Below, one piece after another: positions 32,222 to 44,728 of a stretch of DNA of 64,000 bases. Source of the DNA: Lithodes maja (Eukaryota > Arthropoda > Malacostraca > Decapoda > Lithodidae); contig JBAKBP010001612.1 in the NCBI GenBank assembly GCA_037953745.1, forward strand, positions 1 to 64,000, given 5' to 3'. The stretch's first letter is position 1. Each line of letters begins with the position of its first letter. A model generated the notes under the pieces. It was not told the DNA's origin. It did no database searches and saw only the letters and a program-made list of their open reading frames with translations. Made by a program: the position numbers and the translations under genes.

Positions 32222-34245
32222 GTCTATTTTGAGGGTCAGGTGAAGTAGTTTGGTGTTGTTGTTGTTGTTGTTGTACAGGTATTGTGAAGGTAACTATTAT
32301 GAGGGACAGGTGGAGTAGTTTGTTATTGTTATTGTTGTTGTTGTTGTTGATGGTGTACAGGTATTGTGAAGGTGTCTATTATAAGGGGCAGGTGAAGTAG
32401 TTTGTTGTTGTTGTACAGGTTTTATGAAGAGGACTATTATAAGGTACAGGTGAAGTAGTTTGTTGTTGCTGTTGTTGTTGTACAGGTATTGTTAAGGTAA
32501 CTATTATGAGGTACAGGTGAAGTAGTTTGTTGTTGCTGTTGTTGTTGTACAGGTATTGTGAAGGTAACTATTATGAGGGACAGGTGGAGTAGTTTGTTGT
32601 TGTTGTTGTACAGGTATTGTGAAGGTAACTATTTTGAGGTACAGGTGAAGTAGTTTGTTGTTGTTGTACAGGTATTGTGAAGGTAACTATTATGAGGTAC
32701 AGGTGAAGTAGTTTGTTGTTGCTGTTGTTGTTGTACAGGTATTGTTAAGGTAACTATTATGAGGGACAGGTGAAGTAGTTTGTTGTTGCTGTTGTTGTTG
32801 TACAGGTATTGTGAAGGTAACTATTATAAGGCACAGGTGAAGTAGTTTGTTGTTGCTGTTGTTGTTGTACAGATATTGTTAAGGTAACTATTATGAGGGA
32901 CAGGTGAAGTAGTTTGTTGTTGCTGTTGTTGTTGTACAGGTATTGTGAAGGTAACTATTATAAGGCACAGGTGAAGTAGTTTGTTGTTGCTGTTGTTGTT
33001 GTACAGATATTGTTAAGGTAACTATTATGAGGGACAGGTGAAGTTGTTTGTTGTTGCTGTTGTTGTTGTACAGGTATTGTTAAGGTAACTATTATGAGGG
33101 ACAGGTGAAGTAGTTTGTTGTTGCTGTTGTTGTTGTACAGATATTGTTAAGGTAACTATTATGAGGGACAGGTGAAGTAGTTTGTTGTTGCTGTTGTTGT
33201 TGTACAGGTATTGTTAAGGTAACTATTATGAGGGACAGGTGAAGTAGTTTGTTGTTGCTGTTGTTGTTGTACAGGTATTGTTAAGGTAACTATTATGAGG
33301 GACAGGTGAAGTTGTTTGTTGTTGCTGTTGTTGTTGTACAGGTATTGTTAAGGTAACTATTATGAGGGACAGGTGAAGTAGTTTGTTGTTGCTGTTGTTG
33401 TTGTACAGGTATTGTTAAGGTAACTATTATGAGGGACAGGTGAAGTTGTTTGTTGTTGCTGTTGTTGTTGTACAGGTATTGTTAAGGTAACTATTATGAG
33501 GGACAGGTGAAGTTGTTTGTTGTTGCTGTTGTTGTTGTACAGGTATTGTTAAGGTAACTATTATGAGGGACAGGTGAAGTTGTTTGTTGTTGCTGTTGTT
33601 GTTGTACAGGTATTGTTAAGGTAACTATTATGAGGGACAGGTGAAGTAGTTTGTTGTTGCTGTTGTTGTTGTACAGTTATTGTTAAGGTAACTATTATGA
33701 GGGACAGGTGAAGTTGTTTGTTGTTGCTGTTGTTGTTGTACAGGTATTGTTAAGGTAACTATTATGAGGGACAGGTGAAGTAGTTTGTTGTTGCTGTTGT
33801 TGTTGTACAGGTATTGTTAAGGTAACTATTATGAGGGACAGGTGAAGTTGTTTGTTGTTGCTGTTGTTGTTGTACAGGTATTGTTAAGGTAACTATTATG
33901 AGGGACAGGTGAAGTTGTTTGTTGTTGCTGTTGTTGTTGTACAGGTATTGTTAAGGTAACTATTATGAGGGACAGGTGAAGTTGTTTGTTGTTGCTGTTG
34001 TTGTTGTACAGGTATTGTTAAGGTAACTATTATGAGGGACAGGTGGAGTTGTTTGTTGTTGTTGTTGTTGTACAGGTATTGTTAAGGTAACTATTATGAG
34101 GGACAGGTGAAGTTGTTTGTTGTTGCTGTACAGGTATTGTTAAGGTAACTATTATGAGGGACATGTGAAGTTGTTTGTTGTTGTTGTTGTTGTACAGGTA
34201 TTGTTAAGGTAACTATTATGAGGGACAGGTGAGTTGTTTGTTGTT
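32222..34245. repeat. 67-bp GTT-rich minisatellite, about 30 units
   Basis: Unit: TACAGGTATTGTTAAGGTAA, CTATTATGAGGGACAGGTGA, AGTAGTTTGTTGTTGCTGTT and GTTG. Early units vary in the number of GTT/GCT triplets (about 32230-32700); later ones are regular at 67 bp. An AGTAG/AGTTG variant alternates along the array. Confidence 0.95.
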
Positions 34246-34322
34246 GTAAAGTAGGTGCAGGATATTAGCTGCTGAGGGAGGTCATGTCTCGACCCACTAG
34301 TTAGGCAACTACAAGATGTTTC

Positions 34323-34323
<1 letters not shown>

Positions 34324-34380
<57 letters not shown>
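34324..34380. repeat. (CT)n microsatellite
   Basis: About 28 CT units next to the minisatellite's right flank. Confidence 0.95.
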
Positions 34381-34382
<2 letters not shown>

Positions 34383-34547
34383 TACCTTCATTTTATGAGA
34401 CAATTTCTCTGGGGGAAGACTTTAGGAAGAAAACGGATATTTTTCAATTACTTTATCATTTAATTCACTCAATTCAGGAGAGACCTTTTATGAGTTGAAC
34501 TGTTCAGTTACTCATAAATATTCCTAGACCGCAAATTAACCACTTGA

Positions 34548-34705
34548 GGATCTAAATGGCACAAAAGGTCTTAATATTGACAAAGAATTAGGGCGAAAAG
34601 TCTTAAAATTGCCAAAATAATTGGCCGAACGTCTTAAAATCTGAAAAATAATGGGTTAAACATGAGGGAGAATATGGGCCAGAAAAAACAACCCTCCCAC
34701 ATAAT
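34548..34705 (+). mobile_element. TTAA MITE family A, right-half fragment
   Basis: Family phrases AAATGGCACAAAAGGTCTTA, AAATTGCCAAA and AAACATGAGGGAGAA run to ACCCTCCCACATAA. The left half is absent. Confidence 0.65.
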
Positions 34706-34866
34706 ATCACAATAACTAGTAATATCGACGGTTAGTACAGTATGTGGCCGTTAACGTAACAGTATATGTTGGCAATAGTGCTGCCAGTCCGGTGATCGTA
34801 AATGTTTGGGAATTTGTTTAATAGTTTAAAAATACTTGGGTGGTAGAATTTCCGAGCGATCATAAA

Positions 34867-35238
34867 TCCCCCCCCCCCCCCCACCCCCCACCACCACCCC
34901 ACCCCATCCACACTCACCATCACCCCAAATCACCCCCTCCCACCTCCTACCCCACACCCCCTGGTACCTACCCCCGGCTACACTTCAACTCCCCCCCCCC
35001 CCCCCCCCCACAAAAATACAAAATAAATAAATAAAATAATTTTAAAAATACAAAAATATATAAAATATAATTATAAGATAGAAAGATAGATAGATAGATA
35101 TAGATATAATACAAAATATGAATACATAAATAAATAGATAAAGAAATAAAGAAGGGAAAACACAGACACAAATAATACCACAGCCAAACACGGGCAAGTG
35201 TTTATCTAATGTGTGCTGCACCGTGAACCATTATATTA

Positions 35239-35286
<48 letters not shown>

Positions 35287-35300
35287 GAGAGAGAGAGAGA
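34867..35300. repeat. C-runs, GATA-type and GA microsatellites
   Basis: C-runs at about 34868-34882 and 34990-35009, an AAAT/ATA-rich stretch, GATA/ATAG repeats at about 35084-35100, and (GA)n at 35243-35300 with one interruption. Confidence 0.9.
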
Positions 35301-35534
35301 GCTATCTTCAGTAGTATAAGTGTATAGAGTACCGTAATAATGCATTGTGGTGGTGGATATAAATTGATCGTGTGTGGCGTGGGTATAATATTATAATACA
35401 TTATTTGGGTAGGTGTAGTGAGTTAATGATATGGGTGGTTTGAGTAGAAGGTGGATGGCAAGTGATCCTGGGTTATATCGCACCTGGATACAAGTTTAGG
35501 TCAACTTAGGTTTGATCAGGCTAGATAAGGTCAG

Positions 35535-35826
35535 TTAACCCCTTCTGTACCGGCGACGTGTTTTAAATTATATTCTATCTATATTTACAGGATTTTGTGC
35601 AGTCTACGATGAATCTGTGGTAATAAAAAAGGGTTAAGTGAGAAAGTCAGAATCCTGTTAATTGCTGGAGGCCCTTTTGAAACTAAATAAAATCACCTAA
35701 TAGTAGCCAGAATGTCGGTACTGGGTTAAGTGAGAGAATCTGAGGCCTCTTAATTACTAGAGGCCCTTTTGAAACTGAATATAATCGTCTAATAGTAGCC
35801 AGAAAAACCGGTACTGAGAGGGTTAA
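35535..35826. mobile_element. TTAA family D element
   Basis: TTAA at 35535-35538 and 35823-35826 with inverted termini TTAACCCCTTCTGTACCGG and TTAACCCTCTCAGTACCGG, 16 of 19 positions alike. The interior contains a tandem duplication of about 90 bp (GTTAAGTGAGA... to ...GGTACTG). Non-coding, 292 bp. Confidence 0.75.
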
Positions 35827-35987
35827 CCATAATCGTGAGACGCCGCAGGGAAGGTCACGGATTACGTAAGAGACTGACTGATCTGGCTGAACACGGACCC
35901 CAGGCCTCCCCAGGGGGTACCTCCATCGACCCAATCACTACATTGGGAGAAGTGACGTAACATCTAGCTATATCTAATCAGGTTAGG

Positions 35988-36360
35988 TTAAGGGGGATGG
36001 TTCACAATTAGGTCGATTGTTTCATTTATTTATTATTGTTCTAGTTTCCTCTCTAGACCTCCATCAAACTTAAAAAAAACATCCATTAGATCCCACTTCT
36101 AGATTAAGTTGTATATCTTTCGGTAGAAATATTTCCCGGCCGAAGGCCGGTTCGTCCAAAAGTACAGGCTCACTATCGTTAGCCAGGAAAAAAAAAATCG
36201 ACACCTAAATAGCACGGAAGGCCTTAATATTGACAAGGAAATGGGGCGGAAGGTCTTAAAATCGACAAACTAATGGGGCAAACATCTTAACATCTGAAAA
36301 CTAATGGTGCTAAAGATGAGGGAGAAGGGGATTTAGAAAAAACAACCCATCTCACCTTAA
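35988..36360 (+). mobile_element. TTAA MITE family A copy
   Basis: TTAA at 35988-35991, ends CTCACCTTAA at 36360. It keeps the CCCGGCCGAAGGCCGG hairpin and the repeated CTTAAAAT phrases. Confidence 0.75.
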
Positions 36361-36511
36361 GCTGCAGCAAGTGGTAGAGCCATGATAAGCAAGGTTCTAC
36401 AGTCAAATGGTGTTGAGTACAATATAACACATAAACTAACAAAACTGGCATAGGCTACATTTTAAGATTGCTAACAATCTATTTGTTTTTATTAACTTCA
36501 CCACAACACCA

Positions 36512-38225
36512 AACACCTCCAATGCCAGATCAGATATTTGGAAGCATGGTATCATCATCGCATTCCCCAAACCCAACAAAGACCCCACGCTACCCTCCTC
36601 GCACCGCCCCATCACACTCCTTTGCTCCCCCTCCAAAGTCATGGAACGCCTAGTATTACAACTAATTACACCTGACCTACCCCTAGCTCCAACACAACAT
36701 GGCTTTAGGCCACTGCACTCCACAAACACTCTTCTTACAGACCTTACACAAAGAGCTTTCGACGGCATCAACTCAGCTAGACCACCACACAGATCACTAT
36801 TAGCCACACTCGACATTAGTAAAGCCTTCGATGCCATCCCCCGCCACAACCTAACAAACAAAATCTACAACACAAACATGCACAACAACACAAAAAGGTG
36901 GCTGGCCAACTTCCTAGCAGGCAGATGTGCACACGTATCTTTTGCCGGTCAGTCATCTAAAATCAGAAACTTTCCAAACGGAGTCCCACAAGGATCCGTC
37001 CTATCGCCCGCACTCTTCAATCTGTACATGCACGATATAACTACACCCAATACGCCCCAAATAAACTTAGCCTCCTATGCAGATGACATAACACTCACAT
37101 GCACACACCATGACCCAAAAAAGAGCAACAGATCTCCTTCAACCCTATCTCAACACACTACATGGCTGGTGCACTACAAACAGACTTAATCTAGCCCCAG
37201 CCAAATCCACCGCAACCCTGCTCACAAGTTGGACAGGAGAACACGAATACATCCCTCAACTCACCATAAACAACACACCCCTAAAACATACACACACACC
37301 CAAAATCTTAGGAGTAACATATGATACTCATATGACATTCAAACAGCACACCACAAACATTAAAAAGAAACTGACACCCAGACTTAACGCCCTCAGGTCA
37401 CTTGCTCACACAAAATTTGGACACAACAAAGAAACTACCACCACAGTATATAAACAATACATAAGATCAGTGATGGAATACGCAAGCCCAGCCTGGGCTT
37501 CTAACCTAGCTGAAACACATCATAAGACTTTACAGACTATTCAATACAAAGCCCTGAAGATCATTACAGGCTGCACAGCTACTGCACCCACAGATCACCT
37601 ACATCAAGAAACCAAAATCCTCAAAGTCAAAGACCATCTGGACATGAGAGGCACTCAATTCCTGGCAGCAGCCTCCACGAACCAAGACCACCCACTAAAC
37701 TACATGGCAACACACCCACAGACACCAAGAAATATCAAAACAACACCCAGCACACGGTATCACACACAATTATTGTCCTCTCTCCCTCCCTGCCCACCCC
37801 GAACCAACTTCCAGAAGCACATCCATACTCATATCTCTCACCGATCCATCCACTCACTCACAGACAACACGCAGCTGCATGCACGACCTCCCGAAATCCA
37901 TCCTTCCGAATCCTCCCTTCCTCGCGAGGACAGAGTCCACCTGGCCAGGCTGAGATGCGGACACCATCCAGCTCTCCTGAGCTATCAGAAGAGACTGGAT
38001 GACTCCGTTGTCGACTCCTGCCCGGGATGTAACACAGCACCCCATACCATTAAACACATCATAGAAGACTGCATTTCACACAACCACTTACGCCAACAAC
38101 ACAATCTACACTCAATGAGAGCTCTGTGGGAAAGCCCGATCGTGGCCATGGCCTTCCTCAGGGACTCGGGGCTGTTCGGCCAGGCAGCTTAGGGAACAAC
38201 AACAACAACAACAACACCTCCAATG
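36512..38225 (+). mobile_element. 5'-truncated I/Ingi-like LINE with 13-bp target duplication
   Basis: AACACCTCCAATG occurs at 36512-36524 and 38213-38225, directly outside the element. Between them lies a LINE that starts inside the reverse transcriptase and ends in an (AAC)n tail (38194-38212). 5' truncation plus a target duplication is the normal product of target-primed reverse transcription. The (AAC)n tail and C-terminal Cys-His motif favour the I/Ingi/R1 side of the LINE tree; the exact clade is open. Confidence 0.85.
36525..38192 (+). pseudogene. LINE reverse transcriptase, 5'-truncated and frameshifted
   Basis: The first frame runs from the insertion point through IIIAFPKPNKDP, SSHRPITLLC, DISKAFDAIP, NGVPQGSVLSPALFNLYMHD and SYADD, so all catalytic RT motifs are present. 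A frame change near 37110-37190 moves the remainder into a second frame that carries LGVTYDTHMTFKQHT, the RT thumb pattern, and ends at 38192. The C-terminus has a Cys-His cluster (CPGCNTAPHTIKHIIEDC) that is a candidate nucleic-acid-binding knuckle. The N-terminal endonuclease is missing. The single frameshift and missing 5' part make the copy dead, but the sequence is little decayed. Confidence 0.8.
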
Positions 38226-38325
38226 AAATTAATGAAAGCACATGTGCGATCCACCAGGATTCGAACCCAGGTTATCACATACATATTTTGTTGACACCTT
38301 AACCATTACACCACCAAGACGGTTA
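38226..38325 (-). mobile_element. tRNA-like SINE head next to the LINE insertion
   Basis: On the minus strand: A box TGGTGTAATGG (38313-38303) and B box GGTTCGAATCC (38267-38257), followed by TGGTGGATCGCACATGTGC. Box order and spacing fit an RNA polymerase III promoter. The acceptor stem does not pair well, so this is a SINE head rather than a tRNA gene. The LINE at 36525 appears to have inserted into its 3' part. Confidence 0.6.
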
Positions 38326-38339
38326 AAGGTTTATGCACA

Positions 38340-38690
38340 TGCCTACGACTTATTATCCATTCTCGAATACTGGATATTTATCTAATCATGTTCATACTCC
38401 CACTGCACCATGGTAGCCTAATGTTTAAGTGAGAGGAACGAATTTCATACAGCTGAGGAAAAGCCTTTAGGGTAAATTATATCTCAATTATCTCTATTAC
38501 TCCTACATATCGGGTCTTATCAAAATAATACCCAGTATATAATGCAAGACTGCGTCTAGGTATACTGAGAAGGAAACAAAGGTTTCCAAGCACCTTAATA
38601 TGTACTGTATAAAAAATATTACACGCTAATTGTGTTTAGGCTACTGTACAGTGTTTCGTTGCAGTATTACAAGTTGTATAAGGTAAACAT
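38340..38690. other. No recognisable feature
   Basis: AT-rich unique-looking DNA. Confidence 0.35.
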
Positions 38691-38699
38691 TAGTTTTTA

Positions 38700-38965
38700 G
38701 AGCATTGATTATGTATACACAACTGACATGACTGACAACTAAGATAACCGGTGACTGAGGCTTCTGACAAGACTGAGGCTACTGGCATGACTGACGACTA
38801 AGATAACCTGTGACTGACGCTCCCGGCATGACTGAGGCTACTGACATGACTGAGGCTACTGATATGACTGACAACTAAGATAACCGGTGACTTATGCTCC
38901 TGACATGACTGGCACGACTGACAACTAAGACAACCGGTGACTGAGGCTACTGACATGACTGACTG
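38700..38965. repeat. Degenerate repeat of about 60 bp
   Basis: Four or five variable units of CTGACATGACTGACAACTAA plus GATAACCGGTGACTGAGGCT. Confidence 0.8.
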
Positions 38966-39059
38966 GGGCGAGGCAGGGATCTAATTGGCGGAGTTGTGAA
39001 CCGTGTCGAGTGTCGGCTTCGGCGGGCGAGATTAATTGGCAAGTGGAAGGGGCCTGGTG

Positions 39060-40680
39060 GTGGTGGTGGGGGCCGTGATTAACCCACAAAACCATTTACA
39101 CACACAAAACCTTTTATCCATACCTACCTTATTCTTATAGGCCCTCCCATAACTACCACAAACCCATTTACACACCTACCATTATCTACTTACAGGTCTC
39201 CCACAACTGCCACAAAACCATTTACACACACGAAACTGCTTCGACACACTTACCATTATTTACTTATAAGCCTCCCATACCAACCACAAATCCATTTAGA
39301 CACAACTACCATTATCTACTTATAGGCCTACTATAACAACCACAAAAACCATTTAGACACACGAAACCGTTTTGACACACCTACCATTATCTACCTATAG
39401 GCCTATCATAACTACCATAAAATCATTCAGACACAACACTATTTACTACTATCAACTACATCTGCCATCATAAAATAGACTTACCATAATACTACCATCA
39501 ACCATAACAAACATCATCCAAAAATACCACAACTACTAGAAGAAAGAAATACCATCACATATAGGTCTACCATAACTACCAACAACCACAGCTACCACCA
39601 TCATATAGGTTTACCATAACAACCACCAACCACAACTACCACCATCATATAGGTCTACCAGAACTACCAGCAATCACAACTACCACCATCATATAGGTCT
39701 ACCATAACAACCACCATCATATAGGTCTACCATAACTACCAACAATCACAACTACCACCATCATATAGGTCTACCATAACAACCACAACTACCACCATCA
39801 TATAGGTCTACCATAACAACCACCATCATATAGGTCTACCATAACTACCAACAATCACAACTACCACCATCATATAGGTCTACCACAACTACCACCATCA
39901 TATAGGTCTACCATAACTACCAACAATCACAACTACCACCATCATATAGGTCTACCATAACAACCACAACTACCACCATCATATAGGTCTACCATAACAA
40001 CCACAATTACCACCATCATATAGGTCTACCATAACTACCAACAATCACAACTACCACCATCATATAGGTCTACCATAACTACCAATAATCACAACTACCA
40101 CCATCATATAGGTCTACCACAACTACCACCATCATATAGGTCTACCATAACTACCAACAATCACAACTACCACCATCATATAGGTCTACCATAACAACCA
40201 CAACTACCACCATCATATAGGTCTACCATAACTACCAACAATCACAACTACCACCATCATATAGGTCTACCATAACAACCACCATCATATAGGTCTACCA
40301 TAACTACCAACAATCACAACTACCACCATCATATAGGTCTACCACAACTACCACCATCATATAGGTCTACCATAACTACCAACAATCACAACTACCACCA
40401 TCATATAGGTCTACCATAACAACCACAACTACCACCATCATATAGGTCTACCATAACAACCACAACTACCACCATCATATAGGTCTACCATAACTACCAA
40501 CAATCACAACTACCACCATCATATAGGTCTACCACAACTACCACCATCATATAGGCTTACCATAATTACCACCAACCACAACTACCACCATCATATAGTT
40601 ATACCATAAATATCAACAACCACAACTACCACCATCATATATGTCTACCATAACAACAACTACCACCATCATATACTGTA
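39060..40680. repeat. ACC/CAT minisatellite
   Basis: 39080-39430 has long loose units (CCATTTACACACAC, TTATAGGCCT). 39560-40680 has many units of CACCATCATATAGGTCTACC with ATAACTACCAACAATCACAA or shorter linkers; unit length varies between about 29 and 58 bp by presence or absence of the linker. Confidence 0.9.
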
Positions 40681-41010
40681 GGCTGACCATAACTACCAAC
40701 AACCACAACTACCATCTATCATCAACTTCATCCACCACCAACCAAACACAACTACCATCAACCTCATCCACGACCAACCAACCACAACTACCACATCCAC
40801 CACCAACCAACCAGAACTACCACCAACCACATCCACCACCAACCAACCACAGCTCCCATCAACCTATTCACAATCAAACTTATTCACCATCAACCAACCA
40901 CAACTACCACCAATCACATCCACCACTAACCAACCACAACTCCCATCAACCACAACTACCACCAACCTTAGCCACCACCAAGCAACCACAACTACCGCCA
41001 ACCTCATTTA
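40681..41010. repeat. Degenerate ACCAACCA repeat
   Basis: Short units of CCACCACCAACCAACCACAA continue the previous array in degenerate form. The Thr/Asn/Pro-rich frame here is an artefact. Confidence 0.8.
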
Positions 41011-41392
41011 AACCTAGGGAAAAAAATTTGTGAGTGACCTGTTCCTAAAGCGAGGCCCCAACAGAGATAATTTAGTGAAACCTTATAAGCTCCAAAACTT
41101 ATTGTAACTTAAAGTAAAGGTATAAGGTTAAGTAGGGGTCTGTTAGATAAGGTTAAGGTCTCGTTATATCAGGTGTGGGCTGTATGTATTATTTGGATGA
41201 GACTGACACAAATCCTCTGCTTTTATTGTATTTGGAAAATCAGGAAATTAAATAGAATGTGCTAGGAAGGTGTACCCATTATGTTTACCTCACACATACA
41301 ACACATACAACACATACAACACACACACACACACCGCAGAGACAATGACTCGCGCATACTTACAGTACATACGTAAATTTACACACACGTAA

Positions 41393-41435
<43 letters not shown>

Positions 41436-41689
41436 GGTCCATCTCGTTAGTGTCTCTCTGTAATCCGACGTCCCATCCAACTACCCACCATCGTCTATTG
41501 GTAGCCACACACACACACTTCTTTCACCTTCCCATATAAGCTTCACCGGCCGCCATGTTGCTGACAATGGATATACTATATGTGTACGTATATGTGAATT
41601 TTTAACGTCTTGAGTTATTATGATAATTTATTGTTTATTTTTTTAGGATTTTGCTTGTTTTTTACATTTTCGAGCAATGCATTATAGTT
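41011..41689. other. Intergenic DNA with CA/CT microsatellites
   Basis: ACACATACA repeats at about 41290-41335, C-run plus (CT)n at 41393-41423, CA at 41424-41434 and 41506-41518. No gene. Confidence 0.6.
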
Positions 41690-41970
41690 TGTCCCCTAGG
41701 CTGAAAAAACGCCTTCCCAGACTTAATTCTAAAACAGACCCCAGACCCCCTTCAAGCTAAATTTGTAATGTTTTTGATAATATAATGTCCCGGCCGAAGG
41801 CCGATTTTATCTACGTTTACAGGTTCGTTACCTCTCGCCAAGAAAGAATCGACACCTGAATGAGGTGAAGCGTCTTATTATCGCCAAACTAAAAGGGAAA
41901 AACATGTTATAATCTCCAAACCAATAAACCAAAACGGGGGAGGTTCAAAAGACCCCTCTCGAATCAAATA
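41690..41970 (+). mobile_element. Degenerate TTAA MITE family A copy
   Basis: Recognisable by CCCCTTCAAGCTAAATTTGT, TGTCCCGGCCGAAGGCCGAT, CTCGCCAAG and CGACACCTGAATG; the termini have decayed. Confidence 0.6.
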
Positions 41971-42832
41971 GGGTTAAAGAGGATATATACGAGTGTAACA
42001 CGCATATTATACTCAAATATATATGCAAGTATACTAGATTCAATCACTTAATAGGCCCACCTTAAGTTCCATTAGCATTATATAAAGGACTGAAAGTATC
42101 TATTTCTGTATGTATTATAACCCATAATATGTAATCCACTATAATCCATTAACCCTTTAGTAAAACACATATATCATTACACATTAAATATTCACTAAAT
42201 CAATCTCATCATAGAGATATAACTATCTATATTGTTTATACTTACAAAATATCAATAATTCAATGTAAACATCCCTACTCATAGACACTACTAAAAGTCA
42301 GTATTAAGCAATACAAGATGGCACAGGAAGTCAACAATAAACACACAACCCAATACTTGACCTAGCTTTTGAATGCTGAGTCAACAATCACAGCCTACCT
42401 TAGCATGGAGGTAGGAAGCCTCCTCACTCTACACAGAACACAGATAAGGAAGGTGTACCGGTACTCCATTTCACCTTCTGATAGTCAACCTTCCCACATC
42501 ACTTAAAAGACTTGTTATTACACTTGTTGTCTAACCCAGAGGCTTAGGTCAAACCCCTTTTACCTTAAGTCCATATAACTCACACATAGTTATAACCTTA
42601 TTCAGACTTCAACCATAACCCACTGAGGAGTCACATTAACTATTATTGTAAGCTTTTATTATTAAGGTTACATATATAACCAGCTTTATTTACCCCTTAT
42701 TGATATTGAATAAAACCCCAAATCAACGCATTCTACACGAGCCTAGATTCCCACAACTGTATCCAAAAACTCTCCTCTGGTAGCCTAATAGTACACTTTG
42801 GGAAACATGTGTCACCTTCAATGTACACTCGG
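41971..42832. other. No recognisable gene
   Basis: AT-rich DNA without repeats or coding signature that I can support. Confidence 0.35.
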
Positions 42833-42835
42833 ATG

Positions 42836-43082
42836 CCATAGTCTCTAATCCACTCACAAATAGTCGTAGCTTCATCTATATCTAATAACGGAAGTATATC
42901 TCTGGAAACAAATTTATGAATAATTTGTTTATGTATCCAATACAAAACTACATATTCTATTTATTGAAAAGCTAATTATATAAAACAGCCAATCCAGATA
43001 ATTAAAACTGCATACAGAAAAACCTAGGGGGTTCACGATTTGTTTATGAGTGGACCAGGGACTATGCCCGAATATCCGAGTG
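42836..43082. mobile_element. TA-flanked MITE, copy 2 (Tc1/mariner-type)
   Basis: TA at 42834-42835 and 43083-43084. Inverted termini CACTCGGATGCCATAGTCTC and the reverse complement form ending ATATCCGAGTG. It is homologous to 11938-12190. The 70-codon frame crossing its left end is not supported as a gene, because the other copy has stops in that frame. Confidence 0.75.
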
Positions 43083-43309
43083 TACGCTGTAAAAATTAAC
43101 ACATAATTGCAACACAAACGGTACACCTAAAAGTGTTTTAATATGTTCTGTGTTTGAATTTGAATATATAAAAGTTAGAGGGAATATTGATTAACCAAGA
43201 AAGTTTGACTCATGTAGTGTGTGTCTGTATTCACGTCTGATCCATCTTGCAGTTTCATTTTGTATGGCCTCTAGTTCATTGATATTATTGTAAGTGTGTG
43301 GATCCCAGA

Positions 43310-43410
43310 CGGTGTGGCCGAACAAGTGAAATCTCCAAACTAATGGATCGAAACAGGGGGGGGGGGGGGGGGGATCCAAAAGGCCCTCATTCAGACCAAA
43401 TTGGGTAAAT
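43310..43410 (+). mobile_element. TTAA MITE family A end fragment with a G-run
   Basis: GAAATCTCCAAACTAATGGA, a run of about 17 G, then GATCCAAAAGGCCCTC match the decayed end seen at 41880-41960. Confidence 0.5.
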
Positions 43411-44334
43411 GGAAGGATGTAAAGAGATCTAGAGTAGCTAAAGCACATTGGGTAAGTGATGAAGTGCACTTTCATCTCTATGTCGTTGTCGGTCTTACTC
43501 ATTGGTTTGTATTCAGATTATGTACTGTTTCTGTTTCTGAACCTTGTCACATTATAAAGAATCACACTCTTACTACACTATAAACAAATCAGGGGTACAC
43601 AAAGGGTATGCAAAAGGTATATAAGATCATTGTGTATATTGATGATGGTTTACATTTATATCCTTGTATAAGATATATTATCACACATAATACTTTAAGT
43701 AGGTAGATTATCATAGGCATTTTAATTACCAGTATTGTACAAACTCCTTTTTTTATTCCTAGAGAACCTTCTAAGGCTGAGTAAAATCGTCTAATGTTAA
43801 GAAGAATATGCAGAAAGGCGTCCTAATACTGAGAGGGTTAACACTTCTGCTAGACTTTTTTATTCAGCGTATGACGAACTTTTAGTGATCGAAGGGAAAC
43901 AAACATATCAATTTACCACCTAACACTGACAGCTGTTTTGTATGATGAATACAATCGTCTGGAAGTAGCTACACTAAACAAATTAAAGGCACAGAAAAGA
44001 TACTGAAAATCAAATTGGGTATATTGATAGAGATTTATACTATAATATTTTGTATATCTTCTTCTCTATATATTCGATGGGTTTATTACTACCAATATAC
44101 CTATAAATGATAAATGATGAATTATAATGGCCACTTAAATTACGAGTTTTACACCTTCTGCAGACCCCCATTTGTTTACAGTGCAGAAATAATAAAACCA
44201 GTGTTGAGGCGATGGAAGGGAGTTACTGATGAGCTCGCGGTGCCCAAGCCGACTCCATTTGGAATTATCTTTATGAGAAAACAAGTCATGGAGAAGGGAA
44301 GAAAATTGTGAGATAACTGTGTATAATTCAAGGG
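43411..44334. other. Intergenic DNA; TTAA family D end at 43770-43841
   Basis: GGCTGAGTAAAATCGTCTAA through ACTGAGAGGGTTAA is a family D right end. The rest of this stretch shows nothing recognisable. Confidence 0.5.
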
Positions 44335-44565
44335 TGGTCTTTTTATGGACCTTCCCTGTTTCACCACATTATTTTTAGCGATTTTAAGACGTTTGGTCCC
44401 ATTATTTTGGTGATTATAAAGCCTGTCGTCCCATTCACGTGTCTGTTTTCTTCCTTTGTTCTGCGACATTGGAGAAACCGATATTTGGATAGGACATATT
44501 ATCTTTACCAAAAAAATGTACAAACTTATGAGGACCTGAGGAGGCATTATTTTTGTCAACATGAA
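44335..44565 (-). mobile_element. Degenerate TTAA MITE family A copy
   Basis: GCGATTTTAAGACGTTTGGT, CCATTCACGTGTCTG and GGACATATTATCTTTACC keep the order of family A, without clear TTAA ends. Confidence 0.55.
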
Positions 44566-44728
44566 TGAGGTTACGAAATATTAACTGATACCTCGAAGCG
44601 GAGAAATATATAGGTTACGATGCTGACAAAGTGTAAAGTTATAAAATATTAAAGAGGCCATCCAAAAACTATTTATTGATAACCAGGGAGTAATAAGTCA
44701 TCCAGAATCCTCTAGTCTTAGCATATAC

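Noticed and set aside
42733..42945. 70-codon ORF partly within a MITE, shared in part with the copy at 12 kb
   Set aside because: The shared part follows from DNA homology; the other copy has stops in the same frame.
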